Source: Alicycliphilus denitrificans K601 (GTDB lineage Bacteria > Pseudomonadota > Gammaproteobacteria > Burkholderiales > Burkholderiaceae_C). Taken from it: a DNA stretch of 64,000 nucleotides. The notes under the pieces were generated by a model. The model was not told the DNA's origin, did no database searches, and was given only the letters and a program-made list of their open reading frames with translations. Numbering within the stretch: the stretch's first letter is position 1; every line of letters starts with the position of its first letter. The stretch lies in NCBI RefSeq assembly GCF_000204645.1, contig NC_015422.1, forward strand, positions 992,001-1,056,000. Reading direction: 5' to 3'. Of this stretch, positions 10,280 to 19,702 are shown in pieces. Made by a program: the position numbers and the translations under genes.

Positions 10280-10599
10280 GACTTCAATCGGCGGTCGAGC
10301 TCCGCCTGCGCGAAAAACGCGCTGGCCGTCTTCAGGATGTCGTTGGCCCGGCGCAGCTCTTTGACCTCACGCTCCAGTTCCTTGATGCGCTGGGCGTCTG
10401 CCGTGGTGGTGCCGGGGCGCTGGCCGCTGTCGACCTCGGCCTTCTTGACCCAGTCATTCAAGGTCTGCGGCACGCAGCCAATCTTGGGCGCAATCGATTC
10501 AATGGCTGCCCACAGCGACGGGTAGTCGGCTCGGTGCTCCTGCACCATGCGAACGGCGCGCTCGCGGACTTCCGGGGAGAACTTCGGTGACTTGTTCAT
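10276..10599 (-). CDS. IS3-family transposase OrfA (helix-turn-helix)
   Basis: 107 residues. The N-terminal helix-turn-helix ([18 protein letters not shown] to [15 protein letters not shown]) should bind the element's ends. A C-terminal leucine-zipper-like coiled coil ([19 protein letters not shown]) is typical of IS3 OrfA and mediates multimerisation. It overlaps OrfB by four bases. Confidence 0.92.
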   Translation of the reverse strand: MNKSPKFSPEVRERAVRMVQEHRADYPSLWAAIESIAPKIGCVPQTLNDWVKKAEVDSGQRPGTTTADAQRIKELEREVKELRRANDILKTASAFFAQAELDRRLKS

Positions 10600-10649
10600 G
10601 GCTCCATCTTCTCAAGAGTTGGTGCCTCCTCGAAATCCGGGGCTGTTCA

Positions 10650-10846
10650 CGCCGAACAGAGAGTCGCAGTGACAGGTCAGCTTTCCTTTGACATAAGACA
10701 TCTGAGATGTGGGAGCGGACGTCGATGGCCTTCATCACCATGCCGTAGGGGCAGAGTCTGCACCAGGCTCGACATCATTGCGACGCCCCCCAAAGAGGCT
10801 GCGATTGGGGACAGCAGACGCAACAGTGTTGTTACTCTAATAGCGC
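10650..10846 (-). other. Unassigned stretch between the IS3 element and the efflux operon
   Basis: About 200 bases without a recognisable gene. A minus-strand frame reading MVMKAIDVRSHISDVLCQRK enters the IS end and is probably a cut remnant, but I cannot name the family. It does not continue the HsdR frame from the other side of the IS. Confidence 0.4.
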
Positions 10847-12109
10847 TCAATTTGCCACAGTGCTTCGTGATCTATGCCACATCGCATGCGCGTCGATGCG
10901 CACCAGCATTGCAGCCTGCAGCGCATCTACCCGCGCCTGTGTTTCTGCCAGGCGAGCCTGCCGCAGACTGCGCAGGGACAGCAGGTATTCGCCGAGCGAA
11001 GCTTCGCCCAGTTCCCACGCCCGGCGCGTGCGGGTGTTGGATGCGGTCTGTGCGGCCAGCGCCTGCTGGTGCGACTGCCACTGTGCACATTTACTTTGCG
11101 CGGCTTGGACGGCAAGCCATGCACCTTGCTCTATGGCGCGCCGCACATCGGCCGCCTCGGCTTCGGCGGCTGCGGCATTGGCGCTCTCCGTGGCGGCCCG
11201 GGCACTGCGGTAGTCCATGCCGAAGGGAACGGAAAGCACTAACCCCACGACGCGTTCGGTGCCGCCACGATCGGACAGGACGCGCACGCCCACGGTAGGG
11301 TCTGGCGTACGTTCGGCGCGCGTGCGTTCGGCCACTTTCAACAGGCGCGTAGTTTCGCCGTTGGCCATCGCGATCTCGGCGCTTTCCTGGACGATGCGCG
11401 CCTGCCAGGCCTGCGGGCTGTCGGGCAACTCTTGAGGCTCGGGCAATGCCGCCGCAGCGAGGGGCACGGTGATTTCCGGGAACCCCAGGGCCAAGGCCTG
11501 CCGGGCCGCCAGCGCCGCGTCGCGCGCCATCAGGGTCTGCGCGGCCTGGGTTGCGAGCTCGGCGTCCAGCACGTCCATCTCGCGCCGTGCTGCATCGCCC
11601 AGGGCCACGCGGCGGACCAGGACGTCGCGTTCGCGAGAGAGTAGTTGATCCTGCGCCGCGGTCTCTTCGGCCACGGCGCTGCTGCGCAGCCAGCCCATCC
11701 AGGCATCGAGCAGGCGGCGGGCCACTTGGTGTTCGGCATCTTCCAGACGCAGGTCGGCCACGCTGCGGGTGCTACTGCCGATCTCCCGGTCCAGCCGGGC
11801 CTTGTCGGGCAAACGGATCGTGCGGCTGATGCCCAGTTCCCATTCGTTGTAGCTGCGCTGCTCGTTGGGGACATAGCGGCGCTGGAAGCCCGAATTGGCC
11901 TGGAATTCATGGCTGCCTACATCCAGGGCATGCTGGGTAGCTGCGGCAGCCCGCACGCGCTCGGCCGCCGCGCGCACGGCGGGCTGCGACTGCAGGGCTG
12001 CGTGGACTTGGGCCGACGAGGGGAGCCAACCAGGCGCGGGTTCCTGTGCCAGCGTAAACCAGGGAATGCAGGCCAGCGCCGCTGCCGCACAAGGAAAGAG
12101 AAACTTCAT
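10847..12109 (-). CDS. TolC/CzcC-type outer membrane efflux protein
   Basis: The outer membrane channel of a heavy-metal RND efflux system. The 420 residues begin with a Sec signal peptide (MKFLFPCAAAALACIPWF, probable cut after TLA) and then show the long Ala/Arg/Glu-rich alpha-helical repeats of the OEP family in two halves. It starts at ATG 12109, overlapping the DUF3240 stop by four bases. It is the last gene of the minus-strand metal efflux operon; the upstream pump gene is broken by an IS, so expression and usefulness of this gene are now uncertain. Confidence 0.85.
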   Translation of the reverse strand: MKFLFPCAAAALACIPWFTLAQEPAPGWLPSSAQVHAALQSQPAVRAAAERVRAAAATQHALDVGSHEFQANSGFQRRYVPNEQRSYNEWELGISRTIRLPDKARLDREIGSSTRSVADLRLEDAEHQVARRLLDAWMGWLRSSAVAEETAAQDQLLSRERDVLVRRVALGDAARREMDVLDAELATQAAQTLMARDAALAARQALALGFPEITVPLAAAALPEPQELPDSPQAWQARIVQESAEIAMANGETTRLLKVAERTRAERTPDPTVGVRVLSDRGGTERVVGLVLSVPFGMDYRSARAATESANAAAAEAEAADVRRAIEQGAWLAVQAAQSKCAQWQSHQQALAAQTASNTRTRRAWELGEASLGEYLLSLRSLRQARLAETQARVDALQAAMLVRIDAHAMWHRSRSTVAN

Positions 12110-12447
12110 ACCAGCCGCCCCATCGCCATGACAGGCTCCATCCACCAGCGCACGTCGTTGGATGCGATGCGCTGGCGCAGTGCGGCCAGAAGACTGTCTA
12201 CACGCTCGCGCTCGATCACGACCCACAGCACACGGCGATCAATGCGGCCACGTACCTGCTCGCGGATGGATGCGTGCGTGAAGTCGCTGCTGTGCCCCTC
12301 GGCGTGCAGCAGGGTAAAGCCAGGCAGCGTGATGTCGGTCATCAGGGTGCCCGTCACGGCGTCTTCCAGCGCTGGGGGGAACACCAGGTTCAGTCGTATC
12401 CATTCAGCGCCTTGCTCGTCATGTGGCGCATTCATTTCCGTGTTCAT
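12106..12447 (-). CDS. DUF3240 family small protein of the metal efflux operon
   Basis: 113 residues with no signal peptide or membrane segment, so probably cytosolic. The run LNLVFPPALEDAVTGTLM, followed by DFTHASIREQVRGRIDRRVLWVVIE, is typical of DUF3240, a ferredoxin-fold (PII-like) protein encoded beside CzcA/CnrA-type pumps. Its role is unknown; a metal-sensing or assembly role is inference. It overlaps both neighbours through ATGA junctions, so translation is coupled to the pump gene. Confidence 0.8.
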   Translation of the reverse strand: MNTEMNAPHDEQGAEWIRLNLVFPPALEDAVTGTLMTDITLPGFTLLHAEGHSSDFTHASIREQVRGRIDRRVLWVVIERERVDSLLAALRQRIASNDVRWWMEPVMAMGRLV

Positions 12448-14618
12448 GCAGTCCCTCCTTTCATCGTTTGACCGAAGCGCCGGTACAACACCGGTAGCAG
12501 CACCAGCGTGAGCGCGGTGGAACTGACCAGCCCACCGATCACCACGATAGCCAGCGGGCGCTGGATCTCCGAGCCCGGTCCGGTGGACAGCAGCAGGGGC
12601 ACCAGGCCAAAGGCAGTGATGGAGGCGGTCATCAACACCGGGCGCAGGCGGCGCAGCGAGCCTTCGCGCACCACCTGATCCATGGGCAAGCCCAGCGCGT
12701 GCAAATGGTTGAAGTGTGTGACCAGCACCAGCCCGTTGAGCACGGCAATGCCCAGAAGGGCAATGAAGCCCACCGATGCGGGCACCGACAGGTATTGCCC
12801 CGACATCCATAGCGCGGCCATGCCACCGACCAGAGCGAAAGGCACGTTGCCCAGGATCAGCACGGCTTGGCGCGTGGAGCCGAAGGTCATGAACAGCACG
12901 AAGAAGATCAGCGCCAACGAGACCGGCACCACCAGACCCAGCCGGGCAGCGGCGCGCTGCTGGTTCTCGAACTGGCCGCCCCATTCCAGCCGGTAGCCTG
13001 CGGGCAGGGAGACATCGCGCGCCACGACAGCTCGGGCCTCATCCACGAAGCCCACCAGATCACGCCCGCTCACCATGGACTGGATCAGCGCGAAGCGCGA
13101 GCCACTCTCGCGCCGCACCAGCACCGGGCCTTGGGTGGTGGTGATGGCTGCCAGCGACGTGAGGGGGATGTCGCCAGAGCCGGCTGCGCCGCTGCGGGCC
13201 AACCGCAAGTCCTTGAATCGCTCGGCGGAACCGCGTAGCGGCGCATCGCCCCGTACCACGATGGGCGTGCGCCGGTTGGCCTCGATCACCATGCCCGCAG
13301 GAACGCCTTCGAGTTGCGCACGCAACTCGTCCTGCACGGCTGCCACCGCCAGGCCCGCGCGGCCGCTGGCCTGAGCGTCCACCTTCACTTGCAGGTACTC
13401 GACATGGTCGCTGGCCTGCGTCAGCACGTCGCGTGCGCCGGGGACTTTCTCGACGCTGGCGGCGATGCGCACGGCCAGTTCGCCCAAGGTGTTCAGGTCC
13501 GGGCCGAAGAGCTTGATGGCCACGTCGCCACGGCTGCCGGTGAGCATTTCGGAGACGCGCATCTCGATAGGCTGGGTGAAACCGAAATCCAGGCCGGGGA
13601 AGGCTGCCATCACCTTACGGATTTCTTCGCCCAGCGCTTCCTTGTCCATGCGCCATGTCTTGCGGTCGCCAAGCTGCATGAACATGTCGGTTTCGTTCAA
13701 TCCCATGGGGTCGAGCCCTAGTTCGTCCGAGCCAACGCGGGCGATGCTGTGCTGGACTTCGGGGACTTTTTCCAGGATGGCTTTCTGCACCGCCAGGTCG
13801 ATGTCGCGCGAGCGGTTCAACCCGATAGAGGGCGGCTTTTGCAATTGCAGCAGGATGTCGCCCTCATCCATCGTCGGCATGAAAGCCTTGCCGGTACCCA
13901 GGTAGGCCAACACACCCAACACCAGGGCAGCCAGCGCCATGGCTGTGGCTCGCAGTGGATGGGCCAGCGCTGCATCCAGCATCGGGCGATACAGGCGCAA
14001 CGCGCCGCGCATCACCCAGGGCTCGCGATGCGCATGCTCCTCGAGCAGTAGCGATGACAGCACGGGCACCAACGTCAGCGACAACAGCAACGAGACACCC
14101 AACGCGAACACGATGGTCAGCGCCACGGGCGCGAACAACTTGCCTTCCAGCCCCTGCAAGGCCAGCAGCGGCACGAAGGTCAGACAGATGATGAGGATGC
14201 CCGAGGCCACGGGCAAGGCCACCTCGCGCGCGGCAGCGAAAACGCGGTGCAAGCGTGGTAGTTGCGCCCCGTCGGCGTGCGGGTCGAGACGGCTTACGGC
14301 GTTCTCCACTACAACCACCGCCGCATCGACCAGCATGCCGATGGCGATGGCCAGCCCGCCCAGGCTCATCAAGTTGGCGCTCATGCCCGCAACACGCATC
14401 AGCAGGAAGGTGCCCAGCGCGGCCAACGGCACCATCAGCGCCACGACCAGCGCCGCGCGCAACTCGCCCAGAAAAAGCAGCAGCAGCACGACAACCAGCA
14501 CTGTCGCTTCGAGCAATGCGCTTTCCACCGTGCCCACCGCGCGCTGGATGAGCGTACTGCGGTCGTAGAAGGGCACTACCTTCACGCCCGGCGGCAGGCT
14601 AGGCGCAATACTGTTCAT
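12444..14618 (-). pseudogene. CzcA-type heavy-metal RND pump, C-terminal part (split by IS)
   Basis: About 720 residues covering transmembrane segments 2-12 and the second periplasmic loop. The TM4 motif reads AIGMLVDAAVVVVEN: it keeps the central Asp and the Glu but has Ala where CzcA proper has the first Asp of DFG. This is closer to CusA/SilA-like pumps than to Zn/Co/Cd ones; substrate remains uncertain. The fragment joins the N-terminal part (16037-17008) exactly at the target duplication: removing the IS plus one duplication restores ...RLDELAPSL|PPGVKVVPFYDRS... in frame, giving a 1030-residue protein. The IS end happens to supply an in-frame ATG at 14618 but no ribosome-binding site. 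Confidence 0.9.
14596..14605. repeat. Target-site duplication, left copy (10 bp)
   Basis: AGGCTAGGCG lies immediately left of the IS4-family element and is repeated exactly at its right side. Confidence 0.93.
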
Positions 14619-16067
14619 TTAATTAATAATTGGGTGCGGCTGATGTGCCTGATGCAGTACGGCGCCGCGATGACGCACGTTGTAGTTGCTCATCTTGCGT
14701 TTGACGCCCCGGGGATTGAGACGACCTCGGCTGCACACGGCCTTGCCGCTGGCGATCTCAACGAGTAGCGCATCGCGCCAGCCTGCGAGGCGCTCAGGGG
14801 GGAATGGCCGCAGCTTGCGGCATCTTGCGTTTGATCACGCGCACAGCGTGCACGAAACTCAAGCGATCCGGATCCAACCCGTTGTTCCAGGCCGCCTGGG
14901 CCATGAGCTGTCGGATCGCAAAATGCGCCAGCAGCAGCCCCCACAACTCCTGCTGCACCAACTCAGGCGTCTTGCTGCGCAGCACCGTGCTGCTGCCGCG
15001 CAGATGGGTCTTGAACTCATCAAGCACACTCTCGATCTCCCAGCGCTCGTGGTACAGCGCTGCCAGCTCTTGTGCCGGTGCCTGATCGGGGTCCAGGATA
15101 TTGGTCACCAAACGGTAGCTATCCTGCGCAGGCGTGGCCGAGTCCTGCAGCGTGTAGTCAATGACCCGCACCACTTGTCCGTTGCGGCGTTGGCGGTCTT
15201 CGCTGCTGAAGAGGGTGCTCAGGTAGGAGCCGTCTTGAAGTCTTTGCTGCACCGGCAGCCTCATAGTGGATTTGACGCGCCAAGCCAACTTGGCACCACT
15301 GGCGCAAGCAATTTGCCAGAGCTTGAAGCTGTAAAACCCCCGATCAGCGAGCACCAGCATGTCCGGCTGCAGGTGCGAGGCCAGCAAGGGCTCGGCCATC
15401 GTTTGTTCGCCCTGAGCGTATGGCCCCATCTGCGCTGCCGTCACCACATGGGTGCCACACTCCACCAGACCCACCAGCCTGGCCTGCGGGAAGGCGCTTT
15501 GCCCGCGTGAGGACGAGGGGTAGCCAAAGAATTCCGCATTGGTGCGCTCATCGGCGACATCCATGGTGCTGCCATCGATGGCCATCACGCGCCAGTCACG
15601 ATACCAGGCACCTGTGAGATCCCGGGATGCCACGGGTCGCAGCACCCGCTGCGCCAGTTGCTGCATCACTTCAGGGCCCAGCCGTGTGCGCGCCTGCGAG
15701 ATGGCCGATTTACTGGCCTGGATGGTCTGACCCTGCCCCTGGGGGCCGCCGAGCCAGTGCAGGCCTTCGCAGACCACGCGCAACACCTCCTCCAGCGGCG
15801 CTTCGCGCCACAGCGCCAAGGCCATGACGTAGTACACCACCGCAGGTGCGGGCAAGAGCCGCTGGCGCTGACTGGCGCGTCCCGTCTGGGCCAGCACCTC
15901 TTCAATCAATGGACGTGGACACACGCTGGCCAGTACGCCAGCACTGATCAAGTGCGCTACATCAATGTGGGCCGCTACGGCCTTGCGTGTCCTTGCCATC
16001 GTTCCAATGCTGGGGGATTGCGATGGCTTCGAATTATCAATGATGAGATACTATCTGAACAGTATTG
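14606..16067 (-). mobile_element. IS4-family insertion sequence, 1462 bp
   Basis: The ends are perfect 12-bp inverted repeats (CAATACTGTTCA inward from 14606 and from 16067), flanked by a perfect 10-bp duplication AGGCTAGGCG. One transposase gene fills the interior. The clean duplication shows a simple transposition into the CzcA-like gene with no later rearrangement, so it is probably recent. Confidence 0.96.
14794..15999 (-). CDS. IS4-family transposase
   Basis: 401 residues with an N-terminal IS4-type helical domain and a DDE core: MAIDGSTMDVAD (first Asp), VLADRGFYSFKLW (second Asp) and the YREK motif Y-HE-R-WEI-E-SVLDEF-K carrying the Glu. The frame is complete, so the element may be mobile. 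It reads in the same direction as the interrupted pump gene. Confidence 0.94.
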   Translation of the reverse strand: MARTRKAVAAHIDVAHLISAGVLASVCPRPLIEEVLAQTGRASQRQRLLPAPAVVYYVMALALWREAPLEEVLRVVCEGLHWLGGPQGQGQTIQASKSAISQARTRLGPEVMQQLAQRVLRPVASRDLTGAWYRDWRVMAIDGSTMDVADERTNAEFFGYPSSSRGQSAFPQARLVGLVECGTHVVTAAQMGPYAQGEQTMAEPLLASHLQPDMLVLADRGFYSFKLWQIACASGAKLAWRVKSTMRLPVQQRLQDGSYLSTLFSSEDRQRRNGQVVRVIDYTLQDSATPAQDSYRLVTNILDPDQAPAQELAALYHERWEIESVLDEFKTHLRGSSTVLRSKTPELVQQELWGLLLAHFAIRQLMAQAAWNNGLDPDRLSFVHAVRVIKRKMPQAAAIPP

Positions 16068-17008
16068 AGGCTAGGCGCGAGCTCATCCAGGCGTGCGCGG
16101 ATCGCCTTCACCAGCGTAGACGCATCAGCGCCGCGCAGCGCCACGACAATGCCTTCCACCGCCTCGCCCTGGCCGTCGCGGCTGACGGCGCCGTAGCGGG
16201 TCAGCCCCTCCATGCGCACGGCGGCCACATCACCCACACGCACAGCGGGTGCGCCGGCCGTGGCGGCACGCAGCACGATGCGCGATACATCCTCCGCGCT
16301 GCGGATCGCACCTTCCGAGCGCACGATCAGCGTGTTCTCCCCCGCATCCAAGCGGCCCGCGCCGTCGTTGCGATTGTTGCGGCTAACGGCCGTTACCACG
16401 TCGGCAAAGCTCATCCCGGCGGCAGACAGGCGCGCACGATCGGGTACCACGGCAAAACTGGCGGCCTCGCCGCCCAGCACGTTGATGTCGGCCACACCGG
16501 GCAGCGTGCGCAAGGCGGGGCGCAACGTCCAGTCCAGCAGGGTGCGCCGCTCGCTCAATGACAGCGAGCCGCCTTCGATGGTGAACATGAACACGTCCGA
16601 CAGCGGCGTGGAAATCGGCGCCAGCCCGCCGCCCACGCCCTCGGGCAGGCTGCCCGCGACGGCGGCATAGCGCTCGGCCACCTGCTGGCGGGCCCAGTAG
16701 ATGTCGCTGCCCTCGGCAAAGTCCAGCGTGATGTCAGCGATGGCGTACTTGGCCGTGGAGCGCAGCATCACGCCGCGCGGCACGCCCAACAGCTCCATCT
16801 CCAGCGGCGCGATGACACGCGATTCGACCTCTTCGGGCGTCATGCCTGGCGCCTTGAGGATCAGCTTGACCTGTGTGGGCGAGATGTCCGGGTAGGCGTC
16901 AATCGGCAATTGCAGGAACGAGGCCACGCCTGCGCCCGCGAGGGCGAGCACGGCCAGCAGCACCAGCAGACGCTGACGCAGGGAAAATTCAATGAGGCGA
17001 GAGAGCAT
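16037..17008 (-). pseudogene. CzcA-type heavy-metal RND pump, N-terminal part (split by IS)
   Basis: Begins MLSRLIEFSLRQRLLVLLAV (TM1) and continues through most of the first periplasmic loop, with the family block LPIDAYPDISPTQVKL and the stretch GEAASFAVVPDRARLSAAGM. It ends at the 10-bp target duplication and then reads nine residues of IS sequence to a stop. Start at ATG 17008, ten bases after the membrane fusion protein gene. An upstream in-frame extension has no support. The truncated product would lack the proton-relay segments and be non-functional. Confidence 0.9.
16068..16077. repeat. Target-site duplication, right copy (10 bp)
   Basis: AGGCTAGGCG follows the IS end TGAACAGTATTG and is identical to the copy at 14596-14605. 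Confidence 0.93.
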
Positions 17009-17018
17009 CCCCGGCCCC

Positions 17019-18233
17019 TCACTGCAGCGGCAGCATGGACTTGAGCAGCGCCGTGCCACGCGTGACAACCTGCTCACCGGCCGTCAGTGCGGTGGAACCA
17101 TCCTTGGAGTCGGGCACCACCACGCTGATGGACTCGTCCCCGCCCAGCAATTGCACAGCCACGGCGCGCAAGCGCATCGCACCTTTCTCACCGCCCACCG
17201 CATCGCTCGCCGCATACAGAACATGCCCTTTCCCAGCAGGCAGCAATGCCGACGGCGGCACGGCCAGTGCGCCCGCTGGCGCGGGCAGCAGCAGGCTCAC
17301 GCTGAACTGCTGGCCCACGGCGAGCGCGGTCTGCCCCTCGATGCTGGCACGCACGCGCAGGCTCTGGCTGGCGGGGTCGGCATCAGCACCCACTGCCACC
17401 ACCTTGGCCACGCTGCCATCGGGCAGGCCTACGGGCAGGCCGGGCTTGATGGCACTGCGCAGCCGCAACGGCGCTGTGAAGTTCACATCCATATGCCCCG
17501 CCTCGGCTACTACGAAGGCGGCTTCCAGCGCAGCCACCGATTGCCCGGGCATCAGGTGCCTCCGCACCACCTGGCCCGCCATCGGCGCCAGCAGTTCGTA
17601 CTCGCCCGCCTGCCCGCCCGCCACCGGGCGCAGTTGCGCCAGCGCGCCCGTGGCCTGGCGCAGCGTGCTCTGCGCGGCCTGGGTGCGCGCCTGCGACTGT
17701 TCGTTGCGTGCGGCGGGAATGATGCCCTCGGCCAGCAAGACCGTATCGCGCTGGGCTTGCAGCGCGGCTGCCGTGGCTTCGCTGCGCGCGCGGGACAATT
17801 CGCCCTGAGCGACCAGCACATCGCGGCTCTGGATGCGCGCCAACGGCTGCCCTTGCCGAACAAAAGCCCCTTCATCGACCAGGATGCGCGTGACCACGCC
17901 CGCGTAGGGTGCGCTGACCTGCGCGCTGGCGGCCAGAGGCGCGGCGGCTTGCGCGGGCAAGCCAGGCACAGGCAACTGCGTGGCGGTGTCCGCCGCCGCC
18001 GTGGCCACCCCGAGCGCGCGCAGTTGCGCCACACCCAATGTGATGTGTCCGTCAGCGGCGGGGATCATGGCGGGCGCCTGTGCCACCGATTCCTTCGCGG
18101 GGCGTGAGAGCACCCACCAGCCTGCGCCCGCCGCTACCGCCACGATCACAACGGCGGCTGCAACGCGTGAGAGGGCGGAGTGTTGATTTTTTTTCTGCGG
18201 CGCGCCTTCTGGGGGCGTTGCACTGGGAGACAT
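17019..18233 (-). CDS. CzcB-type membrane fusion protein of RND metal efflux
   Basis: 404 residues. After a short cytosolic head, one membrane segment (VAAAVVIVAVAAGAGWWVL) anchors it; then come a lipoyl-like barrel (VSAPYAGVVTRILVDEGAFVRQ), an alpha-helical hairpin, and the beta-barrel and membrane-proximal domains. It should bridge pump and outer membrane channel. I chose ATG 18233 (MSPSATPPEG); ATG 18242 (MLGMSPS) is equally possible because neither has a clear ribosome-binding site. It is the first gene of the operon; a 188-base spacer to the divergent cytochrome gene probably holds the metal-controlled promoters. Confidence 0.85.
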   Translation of the reverse strand: MSPSATPPEGAPQKKNQHSALSRVAAAVVIVAVAAGAGWWVLSRPAKESVAQAPAMIPAADGHITLGVAQLRALGVATAAADTATQLPVPGLPAQAAAPLAASAQVSAPYAGVVTRILVDEGAFVRQGQPLARIQSRDVLVAQGELSRARSEATAAALQAQRDTVLLAEGIIPAARNEQSQARTQAAQSTLRQATGALAQLRPVAGGQAGEYELLAPMAGQVVRRHLMPGQSVAALEAAFVVAEAGHMDVNFTAPLRLRSAIKPGLPVGLPDGSVAKVVAVGADADPASQSLRVRASIEGQTALAVGQQFSVSLLLPAPAGALAVPPSALLPAGKGHVLYAASDAVGGEKGAMRLRAVAVQLLGGDESISVVVPDSKDGSTALTAGEQVVTRGTALLKSMLPLQ

Positions 18234-18421
18234 ACCAAGCATGCGGTTAGATGTGCTGTGATGGCAATCCGCCGCATGTTGGCCGCCCAAGCTTTGGGCA
18301 AGCTTTGGTCGAATGAAAAAATTCAATAGTGACGCGAGAACGCCGCAATACGCACACAAGGCGCGGCATCGTCAGTATCGTTTCGCGTGCGTCGATCGAA
18401 TCTACGTGCCGGAGAAAGTGA

Positions 18422-18979
18422 TTGATATTCAGGAACTCTAGAGACCGCTATGGCAATTTCGTCGTTGCCTTGCATTGGCTGATGCTGGTGCTTCTCGCTG
18501 CTGTTTATGCCAGCATGGAACTGTGCGGCTTTGCGCCCAAAGGCAGCGAACTGCGCGCGAATATGAAATCCCTGCATTTCCTGCTGGGGCTGTCCGTCCT
18601 GGCATTGGTGGCGGTCCGGCTGTGCGTGCGCTGGGTGGCAGGCGCTGCGCCGGCCATCGAGCCGCCCATGGGCCGGTGGCCGGCCCTGATGGCACGGCTC
18701 ATGCATGCCGCGCTGTACGCGCTGATGATTGCCGCAGCACTGCTGGGTTGGCTAGCGCTGAGCACGGCGGCCAAGCCGGTAACCCTGTTCGGCTTTGCGC
18801 TACCCATGCTGACGAGCGCGAACGAAGCGCTCGCTCATCCCTTGAAGGATCTGCACGAAGCACTGGCCACGGCGGGCTATGCGTTGATTGGATTGCATGC
18901 GGCGGCGGCACTGCTGCACCACTATGTCGTCCACGACAACACACTTGTGCGCATGCTGCCGAGGCGCGGCTCCCGATAA
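18422..18979 (+). CDS. Cytochrome b561 family membrane protein
   Basis: 185 residues with four membrane segments and conserved haem histidines in VALHWLM, SLHFLLG, LMHAALYALM and GLHAAAALLHHYV; DRYGNFVVALHW at the start is the family opening. It would carry electrons across the inner membrane as a di-haem protein. The TTG start at 18422 follows GGAGAAAG by a few bases; no in-frame ATG lies near. It stands divergent to the efflux operon and 25 bases before a VIT-family gene, so it is probably part of the same metal-response locus. Confidence 0.85.
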   Translation: MIFRNSRDRYGNFVVALHWLMLVLLAAVYASMELCGFAPKGSELRANMKSLHFLLGLSVLALVAVRLCVRWVAGAAPAIEPPMGRWPALMARLMHAALYALMIAAALLGWLALSTAAKPVTLFGFALPMLTSANEALAHPLKDLHEALATAGYALIGLHAAAALLHHYVVHDNTLVRMLPRRGSR

Positions 18980-19004
18980 GCAATCCGAGAAACAGAGAAT
19001 TCCA

Positions 19005-19700
19005 ATGAAGTTCTTGCACCGCGAACGCCACCGCACGGAACACATCGGCTGGCTGCGCGCCGCCGTCCTGGGCGCCAACGACGGGATCATTTCCACCGCC
19101 AGCCTGGTGGTCGGTGTTGCAGCGGCGCAGGCCAGCCACGCCAGCATCATGACAACCGCAGTAGCCGGGCTGGTCGCCGGCGCCATGTCCATGGCGGCTG
19201 GAGAATACGTGTCGGTCTTTTCTCAAGCGGACACGGAGAAAGCGGATCTGGCGCGGGAACATCGCGAGTTGACGGAAAACCCCGAAGCCGAGCATCGGGA
19301 ACTGACAGCCATCTATACCCAGCGGGGGATTGCGCCTGCGCTGGCCAGCGAGGTCGCAACTCAACTGATGGCCCACGATGCGCTGGGCGCGCATGCCCGC
19401 GATGAACTGGGTATCTCGGAGGCGCTCAGCGCCAAGCCCTTGCAGGCAGCGCTGGCCTCCGCTGCCAGCTTTGCCGTGGGAGCGGCGCTGCCGCTGGCTG
19501 TGGTGATGCTGGCGCCTGGGCCCTCGCTGCTCGCTTGGACGGTAGCCACGGCCATCTTTTTCCTGGCTCTACTGGGTGTCCTGGCCGCCAGGATAGGTGG
19601 CGCTCCCGTGCTCAAAAGCGCCTCCCGGGTGGCGCTGTGGGGCACCCTGGCGATGGCGATCACGGCGGGTGTCGGCGCGATGTTTGGTGCAGCGCCGTAG
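19005..19700 (+). CDS. VIT1/CCC1 family transporter
   Basis: 231 residues. The opening HIGWLRAAVLGANDGIISTASLVVGVAAA and the following AGAMSMAAGEYVSVFSQADTEKADLAREHREL are diagnostic of the VIT/CCC1 family, which moves Fe2+ or Mn2+. Five hydrophobic segments are visible. The central segment (AEHRELTAIYTQRGI to AHDALGAHARDELGI) is the cytosolic metal-binding region. ATG 19005 is preceded by an AGAGAA-like site. It follows the cytochrome b561 gene and is convergent with the histidine kinase gene (2-base gap). Confidence 0.88.
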   Translation: MKFLHRERHRTEHIGWLRAAVLGANDGIISTASLVVGVAAAQASHASIMTTAVAGLVAGAMSMAAGEYVSVFSQADTEKADLAREHRELTENPEAEHRELTAIYTQRGIAPALASEVATQLMAHDALGAHARDELGISEALSAKPLQAALASAASFAVGAALPLAVVMLAPGPSLLAWTVATAIFFLALLGVLAARIGGAPVLKSASRVALWGTLAMAITAGVGAMFGAAP

Positions 19701-19702
19701 AT

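Larger units (their letters stand above)
9331..10649 (-). mobile_element. IS3-family insertion sequence, 1319 bp
   Basis: The ends are 26-bp inverted repeats with about four mismatches: left TGAACCGCCCCGGCTTTC at 9331, and on the opposite strand TGAACAGCCCCGGATTTC ending at 10649; both continue with AGGAGGC. They enclose overlapping orfA and orfB frames in the usual arrangement. The flanking bases (GACC on the left, CGCC on the right) do not form an obvious target duplication, which suggests that recombination or deletion changed one flank after insertion. Confidence 0.9.
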
